From contig NZ_AP022593.1 in assembly GCF_010731815.2 (NCBI RefSeq), forward strand, positions 5,394,001 to 5,458,000: a stretch of DNA of 64,000 nucleotides, given 5' to 3'. The translations under genes were made by a program, and so were the position numbers. The DNA is from Mycolicibacterium arabiense. Its GTDB lineage: Bacteria; Actinomycetota; Actinomycetes; Mycobacteriales; Mycobacteriaceae. This document shows positions 44,701-54,124 of this stretch, one piece after another; within the stretch, counting starts at the first letter, position 1; every line of letters starts with the position of its first letter. Below the pieces are notes generated by a model that was not told the origin of the DNA, made no database searches, and was given only the letters and a program-made list of their open reading frames with translations.

Positions 44701-45204
44701 TCAGTCGAATAGCGTTGCCACCGGCGCGACTCGATTCTTCTCCACGTCGAGTAAATGCCTCTTGCGCGCCAGCCCTCCGCCATAACCGGTGAGGCTGCCA
44801 TTCGCTCCGATGACGCGATGGCACGGCACGATGATGCCAATCGGATTGTGTCCATTGGCGAGGCCGACGGCACGCGAAGCGCCGGCGGAGCCGATGTCAC
44901 GCGCGATTTCTCCATATGTGCGCGTCTCGCCGTAGGGAATCGTGAGCAGTTCCGCCCACACCTTCTTCTGGAAGTCAGAGCCCACCAAATCGAGTTCGAG
45001 GTCGAATTCCGTGAGGTCGCCGGCGAAGTAGGCGTCGAGTTGACGAACCACGTCGTCGAACGCACCGTCGTCGTCGACCCAGCCCTCGCGACTCGGCTCG
45101 TAGGTCTGGTCGACCATGCGCAGATGGCGAAGGCGTCCGTTCCGTCCCGCCAGCGTCAGTAGACCGACCGGACTGTCGACGGTGCGCGACTGCAGTGTCT
45201 CCAT
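44701..45204 (-). CDS. ogt: Methylated-DNA--[protein]-cysteine S-methyltransferase
   Basis: This 167-residue suicide repair protein for O6-alkylguanine has acceptor cysteine in GIIVPCHRVIGANGSLTGYG. The helix-turn-helix region is FQKKVWAELLTIPYGETRTY. The ATG at 45204 is preceded by AAGGAG and overlaps the stop of the AdaA-AlkA gene by 1 nt, giving coupled repair of O6-methylguanine and N-alkylpurines. It matches Rv1316c in position. Confidence 0.95.
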   Translation of the reverse strand: METLQSRTVDSPVGLLTLAGRNGRLRHLRMVDQTYEPSREGWVDDDGAFDDVVRQLDAYFAGDLTEFDLELDLVGSDFQKKVWAELLTIPYGETRTYGEIARDIGSAGASRAVGLANGHNPIGIIVPCHRVIGANGSLTGYGGGLARKRHLLDVEKNRVAPVATLFD

Positions 45205-46697
45205 CACTTCTCCTTGGTCTTCGGGGGCCACACGTTGACGTCGTGGTCCAGCGCGGTCCACAGGTATTGCGTTGCGTAGGAACGCCATGGCCGCCACGCC
45301 GCGCTATGCCGAGTCAGCGCTCGAGCCTCCGCGGGCAGTCCGATCTGCTTGGCAGCGACGAGGACGCCGAGATCGCTGCCGGGAAAGGCATCGGGATCTC
45401 CGAGACCCCGCATGGCGATCATCTCGGTCGTCCACGGCCCGATCCCGGGCAGGGCCATCAGCTGGTCCCGGGCACTGTTCCAATCGCACCCAGGGTCGAG
45501 CACGACGTCGCCCTCGGCCAGTGCGCGGATCAGGCCGACCAGCGTGCGCTGGCGCGCCTTGGGAAACGCAAGGTGCACGGGGTCGATGTCCGCGAGCTGC
45601 GATACGTCGGGAAACACGTGGGTCAACCCGCCGTCCGGGTCGTCGATCACCGTGCCGTACGCCTCGACCAGCCGGCGGGCATGGGTGCGCGCCGCCTTGA
45701 CCGACACCTGTTGGCCGAGCACGACGCGTACGGCCAGCTCGTTCTCGTCGACGGTGCGGGGGATGCGCTGGCCCGGCGCCTTGGCGACCAGTTCGCTGAA
45801 GTGCTCGTCGGCGCCCAGCACGTCCGTCACGGCTTCCGGGTCGGCGTCGAGGTCGAGCAGTCGGCGCGCCCGCGAGATGGCCGTGGACAGGTCGCGGAAG
45901 TCGTCGAGCGTCAGATGGCATTCCACGTGATCGACGTGGGGACGCAAGCTGATCACGCCGTTGCCGGACGGCAGCCGAAGGGTGCGTCGGTAGGCGCCGT
46001 CGCGGACCTCCTCCACGCCGGGGATGCCGCTGGCCCCCAGGTGGCCGAATAGCCCCTCGTAGGCGAACGGCGCACGCACCGGCAGCCGCAACGACAACGC
46101 ACCGGCTCCCCGAGCGCGATCGCCACCGAATCTGGTGCGGGCCTGGGCGCGCAGCTCGGTCGGGCTCGTGGCGCAGACCAATCGCACGGTGTCGTTGAAC
46201 TGCCGGATGCTCGAAAAGCCTGCGGCGAAGGCCACGTCGCTGAACGGCAACTCCGTCGTCTCGATCAATATGCGCGCGGTTTGCATGCGCTGCGCTCGGG
46301 CCAGCGCCAGGGGATTGGCGCCCACCTCGGCCTGGAGCAGGCGTTGCAACTGACGGGTGGTGTAGCCGACCCTGGCTGCCAGGCCGCTCACCCCCTCGCG
46401 GTCCACGGTGCCGTCGGAGATCAGGCGCATGGCGCGCGCCACTGCATCACCGCGGACGTTCCATTCAGGCGACCCAGGCGATGCGTCCGGCCGACAGCGC
46501 TTGCACGCGCGGAACCCGTCGCCCTGCGCAGCGGCCGCAGTGGGATAGAACCGGACGTTACGGGCGAACGGGGGACGCACCGGACAACTCGGACGGCAGT
46601 AGATCTTGGTGGTGCGCACCGCGGTGACGAACCACCCGTCGAACCGGGCGTCCTTGGATTGGACGGCCCGGTAGCAGCGGTCGAAGTCGTCGTGCAC
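45204..46697 (-). CDS. alkA: AdaA-AlkA fusion: alkylation-response regulator and DNA-3-methyladenine glycosylase
   Basis: This 497-residue fusion starts at GTG 46697 (VHDDFDRCYRAVQSKDARFD). Domains in order are the Ada zinc domain with Cys34, Cys38, Cys65 and Cys68 (Cys34 likely the methylphosphotriester acceptor); an AraC-type HTH (SDVAFAAGFSSIRQFNDTVR); and AlkA N-terminal and HhH-GPD glycosylase domains (LMALPGIGPWTTEMIAMRGL with catalytic Asp in FPGSDLGV). Sensor, activator and glycosylase are in one chain, as in Rv1317c. It should activate its own operon with ogt on alkylation damage. Confidence 0.95.
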   Translation of the reverse strand: MHDDFDRCYRAVQSKDARFDGWFVTAVRTTKIYCRPSCPVRPPFARNVRFYPTAAAAQGDGFRACKRCRPDASPGSPEWNVRGDAVARAMRLISDGTVDREGVSGLAARVGYTTRQLQRLLQAEVGANPLALARAQRMQTARILIETTELPFSDVAFAAGFSSIRQFNDTVRLVCATSPTELRAQARTRFGGDRARGAGALSLRLPVRAPFAYEGLFGHLGASGIPGVEEVRDGAYRRTLRLPSGNGVISLRPHVDHVECHLTLDDFRDLSTAISRARRLLDLDADPEAVTDVLGADEHFSELVAKAPGQRIPRTVDENELAVRVVLGQQVSVKAARTHARRLVEAYGTVIDDPDGGLTHVFPDVSQLADIDPVHLAFPKARQRTLVGLIRALAEGDVVLDPGCDWNSARDQLMALPGIGPWTTEMIAMRGLGDPDAFPGSDLGVLVAAKQIGLPAEARALTRHSAAWRPWRSYATQYLWTALDHDVNVWPPKTKEK

Positions 46698-46871
46698 ACC
46701 TCCACGCTTACACGTCGGCTCCGACAGCACTGGCGGAAATCGGACATCAACCTGAGACGGCGCGATGGCGACGCCCATCGCAGTCGTTAGCCAAGCTCAA
46801 TTCCTCGCCGAATGCCTTATGCTCAACCGGGACGCCAGAACGACGGCGCATCGGAATCCGGGGGGCTTTCA

Positions 46872-48275
46872 GTGGTCGACACGCTTGCCGGCCACGACGG
46901 CGCCGATCTGCCACTGGCACCGAAGAATCCGCTGCCGTACCTCCAGCGTCTGCGCGCGGTCCGGTCGTTCCACACGGGCCCGGAGAAGCTACGCGACGCC
47001 GGCGGCCCGGTGACCCGATTCAGCATTGGGCCGCGCTGGCTCACCCCGACGATCGTCCTCGCCACGTCGCCTGCCGCGATCCGCGACGTGCTCGGCGTCA
47101 AGGACGGGTCGGCCGACAAGACGACGCTGGTGTTCGACGAGGTGCGGCGCATCCTCGGGGCGAACCTGGCGAATTTGCCGCACCAGGAATGGGTTCCGCG
47201 CCGTCGCACGATCCAGCCCGTGTTCACCAAGCAGCGGGTCCGGGAGTTCGGCGGGCACGTGGCCGACGCCGCAGAAGCGTTGGCGGACAGCTGGGGCGAC
47301 GGCGCCGACATCGACCTCGACGTCGAGGCACGCACGCTCACGTTGCGCGCGCTCGGCCAATCGGTACTCGGCATCGACCTGGCCGAACGGGCCGATGACG
47401 TCGCCGAACCGCTCCGCATCGCCATGCAGTACGCGATGCGCCGCGCCACGTCCCCCGTCCGCGCACCGCGGTGGCTACCAACGCCTGCACGCAGCCGTGC
47501 CCGCGCGGCCAGCGCCAAGGTGCACCGGCTCGCCCTCGACATCCTCGACGCCTGCCGCTCCGATCCCACCCGTGAGGCGCCGCTCGTCCAGGCGCTCATC
47601 GCGGCGCGCGACCCCGAGACCGGCCGAACGCTCACCGACGAGGAGATCGCCGACGAGCTGATCGTGTTCATGTTCGCCGGATACGACACCACCGCAACGA
47701 CGTTGGCGTACGCACTGTGGGCGCTGGGCAGGCACCCCGAGGTTCAGGCTCGCGTGGTGGCCGAGGTCGACGCCATCCCCGCGGGTCGGTTGACCCCGGA
47801 CGACATCCCCCGCCTGGACTACACCGTCCAGGTGCTGCGCGAAGCGCTCCGGTTGTGTCCACCCGCCGCGACGGGCACCCGCAGAGCCGAACGGGACCTT
47901 CAGGTGGGCGGCTACCGAGTGAAGGCAGGGACGATGATGGTAGTCGGGCGCATGGCCGTGCAACGTGACCCCCAGCTGTGGGACGACCCGCTCACCTTCG
48001 ACCCCGACCGGTTCAGCCCGGAGTGCTACAAGGAACTCGACCGCTGGCAATACCTTCCGTTCGGCGGGGGTCCGCGGTCGTGCATCGGCGATCACTTCGC
48101 GATGCTCGAGGCCAGCGTGGCCCTCGCCACCATCATGCGACGCGTCGAGGTGACGTCCGCCGAATCGTCGTTCCCGCTCGCCGTGCACTTCACGATGGTG
48201 GCCGGGGGACCCGTCCCGGCACGCGTGCGCCGACGGATCGCCACCCCTGCGTCCGACGGCGAGGCGTCGGCGTGA
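46872..48275 (+). CDS. Cytochrome P450
   Basis: This soluble P450 has 467 residues from GTG 46872 (an ATG at 46812 adds 20). The I-helix is FMFAGYDTTATTLAYALW, ExxR is EALR, and the PERF-type segment is FDPDRF. The heme loop FGGGPRSCIGDHFAMLE has the axial Cys near residue 404. The CYP family and substrate cannot be set from sequence alone. The stop overlaps the start of the ThiF-nitroreductase fusion (GTGA), so the two proteins are made together. It lies divergent from alkA and has no counterpart at this place in M. tuberculosis. Confidence 0.92.
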   Translation: MVDTLAGHDGADLPLAPKNPLPYLQRLRAVRSFHTGPEKLRDAGGPVTRFSIGPRWLTPTIVLATSPAAIRDVLGVKDGSADKTTLVFDEVRRILGANLANLPHQEWVPRRRTIQPVFTKQRVREFGGHVADAAEALADSWGDGADIDLDVEARTLTLRALGQSVLGIDLAERADDVAEPLRIAMQYAMRRATSPVRAPRWLPTPARSRARAASAKVHRLALDILDACRSDPTREAPLVQALIAARDPETGRTLTDEEIADELIVFMFAGYDTTATTLAYALWALGRHPEVQARVVAEVDAIPAGRLTPDDIPRLDYTVQVLREALRLCPPAATGTRRAERDLQVGGYRVKAGTMMVVGRMAVQRDPQLWDDPLTFDPDRFSPECYKELDRWQYLPFGGGPRSCIGDHFAMLEASVALATIMRRVEVTSAESSFPLAVHFTMVAGGPVPARVRRRIATPASDGEASA

Positions 48276-50410
48276 CGGCCCTCGAGGACGAGAAGCGCTA
48301 CGGCGTCCGGCTTCTCGATCCGTCGGACCCCGGTGACCATGGCGTCCTGGAGGAGCTGCGCGCCGACCCGCGCATCGAGTTCGTCGACCGGCTCGACGAG
48401 CAGCGCGAGACGCTGCGGCAGCTGCGTCCGGTCCCGAGCGCCGACGTCGTCGACGAAGGCCCGCGATTCGCCTACTACCCGTGGCGGCGCATGGTCGTCG
48501 GGGTACTGGGCCCGCGCGCCTTCCGGATGCTGCGGCTCGATCGCAACCGCAACGTCATCACGGTCGAGGAGCAGGAGCGGCTGGGCGCTCTGACGATCGG
48601 CGTGGTCGGGCTGAGCGTCGGACACGTCATCGCCCACACGCTGGCGACTGAAGGTCTGTGCGGCCGCCTGCGGCTGGCGGACTTCGACGAACTCGAACTG
48701 TCCAACCTCAACCGCGTCCCGGCGACCGTGCTGGACCTTGGACTGAACAAGGCCGTGGTCGCCGCCCGCCGGATCGCCGAGATCGATCCGTATCTCGACG
48801 TCGAGGTCTTCACCGGCGGGTTGACCGTCGACTGTCTCGAGGAGTTCTTCGACGGCCTCGACGTCGTCGTCGAGGAGTGCGACTCATTGGAGGCCAAGGC
48901 GCTCGCCAGGGAAGCCGCGCGCGACCGTGGACTGCCGGTGGTGATGGTCACCAGCGACCGGGGTCTGGTCGACGTCGAACGCTACGACCTCGAACCCGGC
49001 CGCCCGATACTGCACGGGTTGCTCGACGGCATGGACTCCGCCGGGCTGGCACAGCTGACGAGCCACGAGCGCATCCGCTACACGGTGCGGCACGCCGACC
49101 CGACGCAATCCTCGGCTCGCCTGACCGCGTCGCTTCTCGAAGTCGGGCGCACGGTGTCGACCTGGCCGCAACTGGTCGGCGAGGTCACACTCGGCGCCGC
49201 GGTCATCGCCGAGGCGGTGCGCCGGATCGGGTTGGGTGAGCCGCTCGCGTCCGGCCAGGCCCGCGTCGACGTGGCGGCCGCGCTGGGCGATCTCCGCGAA
49301 CCGAGGACCGCCCCGGCCGAATCGCAGCGGGCGACAACGGAATCCGACGTCGTGGCGTCGGAGCCGACCTCGATCACCGGCAAGATCGCCGCGGCCGCCA
49401 ACCGTGCGCCGTCGGGCGGCAACGCGCAACCGTGGCAGGTGGAGACGCGCTCGGACTCCGTGGCGATCCGGCTCGTCCCCGAACGCACGTCGTTGATGGA
49501 CGTGAAGTTCCGCGGGAGTGCGGTCGCGGTGGGGGCGGCGTTGTTCAACGCCAGGGTCGCGGCCGCGGCTCACCAGGTCTTGGGACCGATCGAGGTGACC
49601 CAGGCCGACGCCGCTACGCCGCTGCTGGCGACGCTCCGGCTCGGGTCGGGCACGGACTCCCGGCTCGCCGAACTCCACGAGCCGATGTTGCAGCGGGAGA
49701 CCAACCGGCACCGCGGCGAGCCCCACCCGATACCCGAATCGACGCTCGAGGCGTTGCGCGCCGCGGCAGAGAGCGAAGGCGGTCGTCTGACGCTGCTCAC
49801 GGAACCGACCGTTCTGGACGACGTCGCGAAGATCTTCGCCGCGGGCGACCGCATCCGCTACCTCACGCCGGACCTGCATCGCGAGATGTTCGCCGAACTA
49901 CGCTGGCCGGGGGATGAGCCGGCGGACACGGGGATCGACGTGCGCAGCCTGGAATTGGACCCGAGCGATCAGGCAGTGCTGGACCTTCTGCGCCGTCCGG
50001 ACGTGATGGCCGAGTTGGCGCGGTGGGATGCCGGCTCGGCACTCGGCGAGGACGCGGCGGCGCGCATCCGCTCTTCGTCCGCGCTGGGCATCGTCTCGAT
50101 GCGGGGGGACCAGCTCACCGACTTCGCCCGTGCCGGCGCAGCGGTCGAGGCGGCGTGGATAGCGGCGGGCCGGCTCGAGGTCGCGGTGCAGCCGCTATCG
50201 CCGGTGTTCCTGCACGCGCTCGACGCCGCCGAACTGGCGGACATGTCGCCGCCCTACGGTGCCGAACTCGAGCGGCTGAGAGTGGACTTCCGTCGCGTCG
50301 CCGGGATACCGGCCGACGAGTCACTGGCGCTCGTCATGCGGATGACCTCGCCCGCACCACCTCCCAGCGTGCGCAGTCGGCGTCGGTCTGCGTTCGCTGA
50401 CGACGGGTAG
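48272..50410 (+). CDS. ThiF/E1-like plus nitroreductase fusion (Rv1355c/MoeY-like)
   Basis: This is a 712-residue two-domain protein. An N-terminal ThiF-like domain (about 100-350) has LTIGVVGLSVGHVIAHTLAT, the NLNR...NKAVVAARR nucleotide-binding pattern and the VVEECDSLEAK metal site, but no obvious catalytic cysteine. A C-terminal FMN nitroreductase-like domain (about 365-690) starts KIAAAANRAPSGGNAQPWQV. It resembles M. tuberculosis Rv1355c (annotated MoeY, 715 residues, from memory), a family without proven function. The GTG start overlaps the P450 stop by 4 nt. Adenylation followed by redox chemistry on a P450 product is one inference. Confidence 0.8.
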   Translation: MTALEDEKRYGVRLLDPSDPGDHGVLEELRADPRIEFVDRLDEQRETLRQLRPVPSADVVDEGPRFAYYPWRRMVVGVLGPRAFRMLRLDRNRNVITVEEQERLGALTIGVVGLSVGHVIAHTLATEGLCGRLRLADFDELELSNLNRVPATVLDLGLNKAVVAARRIAEIDPYLDVEVFTGGLTVDCLEEFFDGLDVVVEECDSLEAKALAREAARDRGLPVVMVTSDRGLVDVERYDLEPGRPILHGLLDGMDSAGLAQLTSHERIRYTVRHADPTQSSARLTASLLEVGRTVSTWPQLVGEVTLGAAVIAEAVRRIGLGEPLASGQARVDVAAALGDLREPRTAPAESQRATTESDVVASEPTSITGKIAAAANRAPSGGNAQPWQVETRSDSVAIRLVPERTSLMDVKFRGSAVAVGAALFNARVAAAAHQVLGPIEVTQADAATPLLATLRLGSGTDSRLAELHEPMLQRETNRHRGEPHPIPESTLEALRAAAESEGGRLTLLTEPTVLDDVAKIFAAGDRIRYLTPDLHREMFAELRWPGDEPADTGIDVRSLELDPSDQAVLDLLRRPDVMAELARWDAGSALGEDAAARIRSSSALGIVSMRGDQLTDFARAGAAVEAAWIAAGRLEVAVQPLSPVFLHALDAAELADMSPPYGAELERLRVDFRRVAGIPADESLALVMRMTSPAPPPSVRSRRRSAFADDG

Positions 50411-50446
50411 CAACCCGGGGGTGCGGCCGACGGCGGCGATGGACAA

Positions 50447-50478
50447 TACGGCCGTACCGTGAAACGATACGCCCGTAT
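50447..50478. promoter_or_regulatory. Tandem palindromes, TetR-type operator candidate
   Basis: TACGGCCGTA (50447-50456) and ATACGCCCGTAT (50467-50478) share an ATACGssCGTA(T) core. Their centres are 21 bp apart, two helical turns. Together they form an imperfect larger inverted repeat bounded by CAATACGG and CCCGTATTG. They lie between two convergent genes rather than before a recognised start. The rest of 50411-50603 shows no gene. Confidence 0.5.
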
Positions 50479-50603
50479 TGGAGTACTGAACCGCAAGCTG
50501 GGAGTTCGAGGGGTGCGCCTGGCATAGACCACCGATCAGCAACGACGCGTGGACCAAGGGTCTCCGGGGGGGCCTGACGGACGCGACGGCGAGCCCGGGT
50601 CGC

Positions 50604-51242
50604 TCAGTGCGGTGGCGAGTCCCGGAATTGCCCTCGGCGGATGAGCGCCGTGACGGCAGCGTCCCACCGTCGTAGCTGATCGGGTTCGGTGAGCGGCCCG
50701 GGCAGGTGACGCTCGATGTGGGTCCGCAGCACCATGGCACCCAGCCGGAGAATGAGCGGGTTCAGCGCCGCCCAATCCATGTCCTGGTCCGGCCACAGCA
50801 AGTCCTGCGCGTCGAACTGTTCCCGCTGGGCAGTACTCAGCGCCAGCAGGCCGTCGAAGATCTCCGCACCGAATTCGTCGCCTTCGATCAGGGCTCGGGC
50901 GAGGTAGTCGACCACGAATTCGTTCGCCGAGATCATCGCGGTGACGCGAACGCCTGCCTCGGTCAGTGGATCGCCGCTCGCCGTCGTCAGCGGGGTTGCG
51001 GCGACCGCATCACCGATGATCTTCAGCACGTGATCGTTGACCGACTCGACCAGGGCCGCCTTCGTCCCGAAGTGATGCTGCACCGATCCGACCGACACGC
51101 CTGCGGACTCCGCGACCGTACGAAGTGACGTCGCCGCAATGCCATTGGTGGCGAAGCACTCCAGCGCAGCGTCTCGAATGCGCCCCACGCTGGACGGCTC
51201 GGCCGTGGCGGGCCGGCGTGGAAATGGCATCGGGCGATCCAT
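50604..51242 (-). CDS. TetR-family transcriptional regulator
   Basis: This 212-residue protein starts at ATG 51242 (MDRPMPFPRRPA). The HTH is IAATSLRTVAESAGVSVGSVQHHFGTKAAL. The C-terminal domain (LARALIEGDEFGAEIFDGLL) is of the sort found in lipid- or xenobiotic-responsive regulators. It is convergent with the ThiF-nitroreductase gene and divergent from the unknown gene at 51332. The palindromes at 50447, downstream of its own 3' end, are candidate binding sites. Confidence 0.88.
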   Translation of the reverse strand: MDRPMPFPRRPATAEPSSVGRIRDAALECFATNGIAATSLRTVAESAGVSVGSVQHHFGTKAALVESVNDHVLKIIGDAVAATPLTTASGDPLTEAGVRVTAMISANEFVVDYLARALIEGDEFGAEIFDGLLALSTAQREQFDAQDLLWPDQDMDWAALNPLILRLGAMVLRTHIERHLPGPLTEPDQLRRWDAAVTALIRRGQFRDSPPH

Positions 51243-51250
51243 CGACGGCC

Positions 51251-51256
51251 ACGCTA
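51251..51256 (-). promoter_or_regulatory. Candidate -10 (TAGCGT) of the tetR gene
   Basis: On the minus strand TAGCGT lies 8 nt before the ATG at 51242, fitting a leaderless transcript. Confidence 0.4.
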
Positions 51257-51331
51257 CAGCGTCACGAGCCGTCGACGGGTCGAGCCGAGCGCAATTAGAC
51301 GGCCCAGGGACCCGCACGCAAGGATGGGGTC

Positions 51332-52096
51332 ATGAGCCTGCTCGATAAACCGGTCATCAGCGACTCCGACGTGGAGTGCGTCCTCTACCGCGCCGTCGGC
51401 ATCATCAACCCACTGCTCGACCTGCTGGCTCAAGCCGACCCGCTGGGCCTGCGCGAGCGCACCGGCGATCTGAGCGCCGAGGGCGTCGTCGGTCACACGC
51501 TCGACATCGCGGCGTGGGTACTGAACGTCGCCGACGTCCCGGGGACCACGTCGTGGGAGGGCATGGACGTCGACGAGCGGATCGACTGGTGGGTGCAGCG
51601 GGTCGGGGCGCTGAACACGGTGGCGGTGGCGTTCCCGGGCTTCTTCGGCGTGATCGCCGACCGCCTGCCGCTGCAGGACTTCCTCGGCTTCGCGAGCCAG
51701 GCCATCGTGTTGTGCGCGGTGGCGCGCGAACTCGGCGTCACCGACCGCCGCATGCACGTGCGTCTGCTCGGCGTCGTCATGTGCGACCGGGACTTCGCGG
51801 GCCCGCCTTCGGTCGGTGACGACGTGACGGCCGCCGACGCGGTCACCGTGGAGTGGTCAGTGCCTGGCGTGGGCAAGGCGCTGTGGCAGCTCGTCGGGCT
51901 GATGCGTGCCATCGGCGACGAATTGGTCAAGCGCCCCAAGCCCCGTGGCATCTACCACTACCTCGGAATGCTGCCTGCGGCCGGCGCCGTCGCGGACTAC
52001 TTCGGCGAATACGGTGCACTCAAGCGCGCCGCGAAGGAAGCCCGAACGTGGCTCGGAACCAACGCGCAGGTGGAGACGAGGCGTCAGCCCCGCTGA
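51332..52096 (+). CDS. Unrecognised conserved-looking protein, 254 residues
   Basis: I do not recognise a domain. It starts with ATG after AAGGATGGGG. The composition is globular, with a hydrophobic central stretch (VAVAFPGFFGVIADRLPLQD) and FASQAIVLCAVARELGV, but no clear membrane helix or signal peptide. There are several Trp (AAWVLNV, IDWWVQRVG, ALWQLVG) and a Tyr-rich RGIYHYLGMLPAAGAVADYF near the C-terminus. Codon use is like its neighbours. The TetR gene is divergent at 90 nt and may control it. The 3' end overlaps the convergent secreted-protein gene by 13 nt. Confidence 0.7.
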   Translation: MSLLDKPVISDSDVECVLYRAVGIINPLLDLLAQADPLGLRERTGDLSAEGVVGHTLDIAAWVLNVADVPGTTSWEGMDVDERIDWWVQRVGALNTVAVAFPGFFGVIADRLPLQDFLGFASQAIVLCAVARELGVTDRRMHVRLLGVVMCDRDFAGPPSVGDDVTAADAVTVEWSVPGVGKALWQLVGLMRAIGDELVKRPKPRGIYHYLGMLPAAGAVADYFGEYGALKRAAKEARTWLGTNAQVETRRQPR

Positions 52097-52383
52097 ATGG
52101 GGCACGCCACGTCGACCGAGACCGGGGTCGTCGCAGTCGGATCCGGCGTCGGGGTGTCGGCATCGTGAATCTCGGTCACCACGCAGGTAGTGAGTAGCGC
52201 GGTGTCGCCGCTGGGCACGCCGTTGATCGTCACCGCATAACCCTCTTCCCGGAGCTGGTCGATGACCGCCGCCGCGGATTCGCCGTCGATGTCGGGATCC
52301 GCAGTGGCGCAAGGGGCCAAGCCGATGGCTCCGGCCATGGCCGCGACGGCCAGAGCCACTCCCAATCTTGGTGCGAACGACAT
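52084..52383 (-). CDS. Small secreted protein, PASTA-like or DUF-type, 99 residues
   Basis: The start was placed at ATG 52383 behind GGAGAGGG. A signal peptide (LGVALAVAAMAGAIGLAPCA, cleavage probably after ATA) precedes a roughly 70-residue mature part. This has AAAVIDQLREEGYAVTINGVP, two cysteines (LTTCVVTEI, VDVACPI) able to form one disulfide, and a Pro/Thr/Asp-rich loop. This pattern is common among small mycobacterial exported proteins of unknown function. Confidence 0.75.
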   Translation of the reverse strand: MSFAPRLGVALAVAAMAGAIGLAPCATADPDIDGESAAAVIDQLREEGYAVTINGVPSGDTALLTTCVVTEIHDADTPTPDPTATTPVSVDVACPIQRG

Positions 52384-52442
52384 GCGAGGCCCTCTCCGGG
52401 TGCTCAATGCACCTGGGCGGTGCCTGTGAGATCGCCCCGAGG

Positions 52443-54077
52443 CTAGCTTTTCGCGAGTTCTCCGCTCGAATGACGAACCGGCGTGGCGAGTCTCGTTGCC
52501 TCATCGTGACCGCGCAGTGTCACGGTCTTGCCCAACGTCCAACGCGCTCTTTCGTCGTCGCCTGCCGCTGCGACGGTCTCGGCCGACGCGACCAGATGCC
52601 CGTCGACGTCCTTGGAGAGTTCGCACAAGCGGGCCGCCTCGTTCACCGGCCCGCCGATCACCGTGTACTCGAACCGCTCCTTCGCCCCGACGTTGCCCGC
52701 GACCACCTGGCCGGAGGCCACCCCGATGCCTGCGTCGCATTCGGGAACCTCGGCGCAGATGCGTTCGGCCATCGCGCGCGCCGCCGAGAGCGCCTGGTCC
52801 TCGGCGTCGTCGAGTGCCACCGGGGCACCGAAGACGGCCAGCACCGCGTCGCCCTCGAACTTGTTGACCAGACCGTGGTGGCGGTCGACCTCGTCGACGA
52901 TCACGGCGAAGAACCGGTTGAGCAGCTCGACGACCTCGACGGCGGGCCGGCTGGTGACCAACTGCGTCGACCCGATGATGTCGACGAAGATCACGGCGGC
53001 ATGCCGTTCCTCGCCACCGAGTTTCGGCCGTTGCTTCTCCGCGAGCAACGCCACATCGCGACCCACGTGCCTGCCGAACAGATCGCGTACCCGCTCGCGC
53101 TCGCGCAGGCCGTGCACCATCCTGTTGAAACCTCGCTGCAGTTCTCCGAGTTCGGTGCCGTCGAAGACCACCAGGTTGGTGTCGAGGTCACCGCGCTCCA
53201 CCCGGTCGAGCGCGTTGCGCACCGATCGCACGGGTGTGGCGGTGAGCCAGGACAGGATCCACATCAAGAGGAATCCGAACGCCAGCGCGAACACGGCAAG
53301 GATCATGACCGCGACGGTGAACTGCGTCGGTGACACGTTCTGCAGCGTCAGCGTGATGATGGCGGCCAACAGGATTCCGAGCACCGGCACACCCGATCCC
53401 ACCGCCCACACGGTCAGCGTGCGGCCCATGATGCCGGGGGCGAAGCGGCGCGGCGGCGACCCCACTTCGAGTGCTTGCGCGGCGACGGGCCGCAGCGCGA
53501 ACTCGGTGAACAGGTAACAGCTGGCGGATACCACGATCCCGGGAAAGCTGATGCCCAGCAACACCTTGGGGATGTAGTCGGTGTCCTGCAGTCCGTACAG
53601 CAGGGTCAGCACGATCGTGCCACCACCCCACAGCACCAGCAGCACGCGCGTCAGCCGCCAGGGTGCGAAGAACGTGTTGCGCTGATCCTGTTCGGTCGGT
53701 ACCCGTTCCTCGATGGACCACCGGACGTTCTTGATGACGCGGTTGGTGGCCCAGAAGATGCCGACGATCAGTGCCGAGCCGACGTAGGCGGGCGCCACCG
53801 CGGCGGTAATCCACAGGACGTGCGAGTCGAAGACGCTGGGCACCGGGAAGGTGACGGTGACGACCAGCAGTGCGACGCAGATGCCGACGAGGTTCGCGAT
53901 CACGACGAACGTCGTCAGGATCAACTGGATGCGGATGCGTCGACGCTGCGGACTCTCCGACACGCGGCCGAGGATCCAGGTCCCGTATTCCGAGGACGCC
54001 GGACCGTAGCTGCTCTGGCTGGTGAGCCGTGCGAGGAGCCGGCCCAGCCGCTGCGCGGTGCTCTTCTCGTGCCTCAT
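52443..54077 (-). CDS. Membrane-bound class III adenylate cyclase with HAMP domain
   Basis: This 544-residue protein has six predicted membrane helices in the first approximately 300 residues (for example [39 protein letters not shown]). A HAMP linker and a cyclase domain follow. Catalytic elements seen are metal Asp in [10 protein letters not shown], Lys and Asp in [14 protein letters not shown], and the Asn/Arg pair in [10 protein letters not shown]. It matches the Rv1318c-Rv1320c group, here a single copy. It makes cAMP; the signal is unknown. TAGGCT lies 9 nt before the ATG. Confidence 0.92.
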   Translation of the reverse strand: MRHEKSTAQRLGRLLARLTSQSSYGPASSEYGTWILGRVSESPQRRRIRIQLILTTFVVIANLVGICVALLVVTVTFPVPSVFDSHVLWITAAVAPAYVGSALIVGIFWATNRVIKNVRWSIEERVPTEQDQRNTFFAPWRLTRVLLVLWGGGTIVLTLLYGLQDTDYIPKVLLGISFPGIVVSASCYLFTEFALRPVAAQALEVGSPPRRFAPGIMGRTLTVWAVGSGVPVLGILLAAIITLTLQNVSPTQFTVAVMILAVFALAFGFLLMWILSWLTATPVRSVRNALDRVERGDLDTNLVVFDGTELGELQRGFNRMVHGLRERERVRDLFGRHVGRDVALLAEKQRPKLGGEERHAAVIFVDIIGSTQLVTSRPAVEVVELLNRFFAVIVDEVDRHHGLVNKFEGDAVLAVFGAPVALDDAEDQALSAARAMAERICAEVPECDAGIGVASGQVVAGNVGAKERFEYTVIGGPVNEAARLCELSKDVDGHLVASAETVAAAGDDERARWTLGKTVTLRGHDEATRLATPVRHSSGELAKS

Positions 54078-54112
54078 GGTGGCGTCAGCCTAGTGACCGC
54101 GGAGCGGCAATC

Positions 54113-54118
54113 TATGGT
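54113..54118 (+). promoter_or_regulatory. Candidate -10 (TATGGT) of nucS
   Basis: TATGGT lies 6 nt before the nucS GTG, in the 47-nt gap between divergent cyclase and nucS genes. Confidence 0.45.
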
Positions 54119-54124
54119 GGTTCG

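Noticed and set aside
46812..46871. Upstream ATG for the P450
   Set aside because: Adds 20 non-conserved residues and lacks a ribosome site; GTG 46872 behind a G-rich stretch is preferred, but the ATG is not excluded.
50321..50740. Minus-strand ORF across the orphan palindromes
   Set aside because: Overlaps the ends of two well-supported genes and shows no domain; not a credible target gene for the operator.
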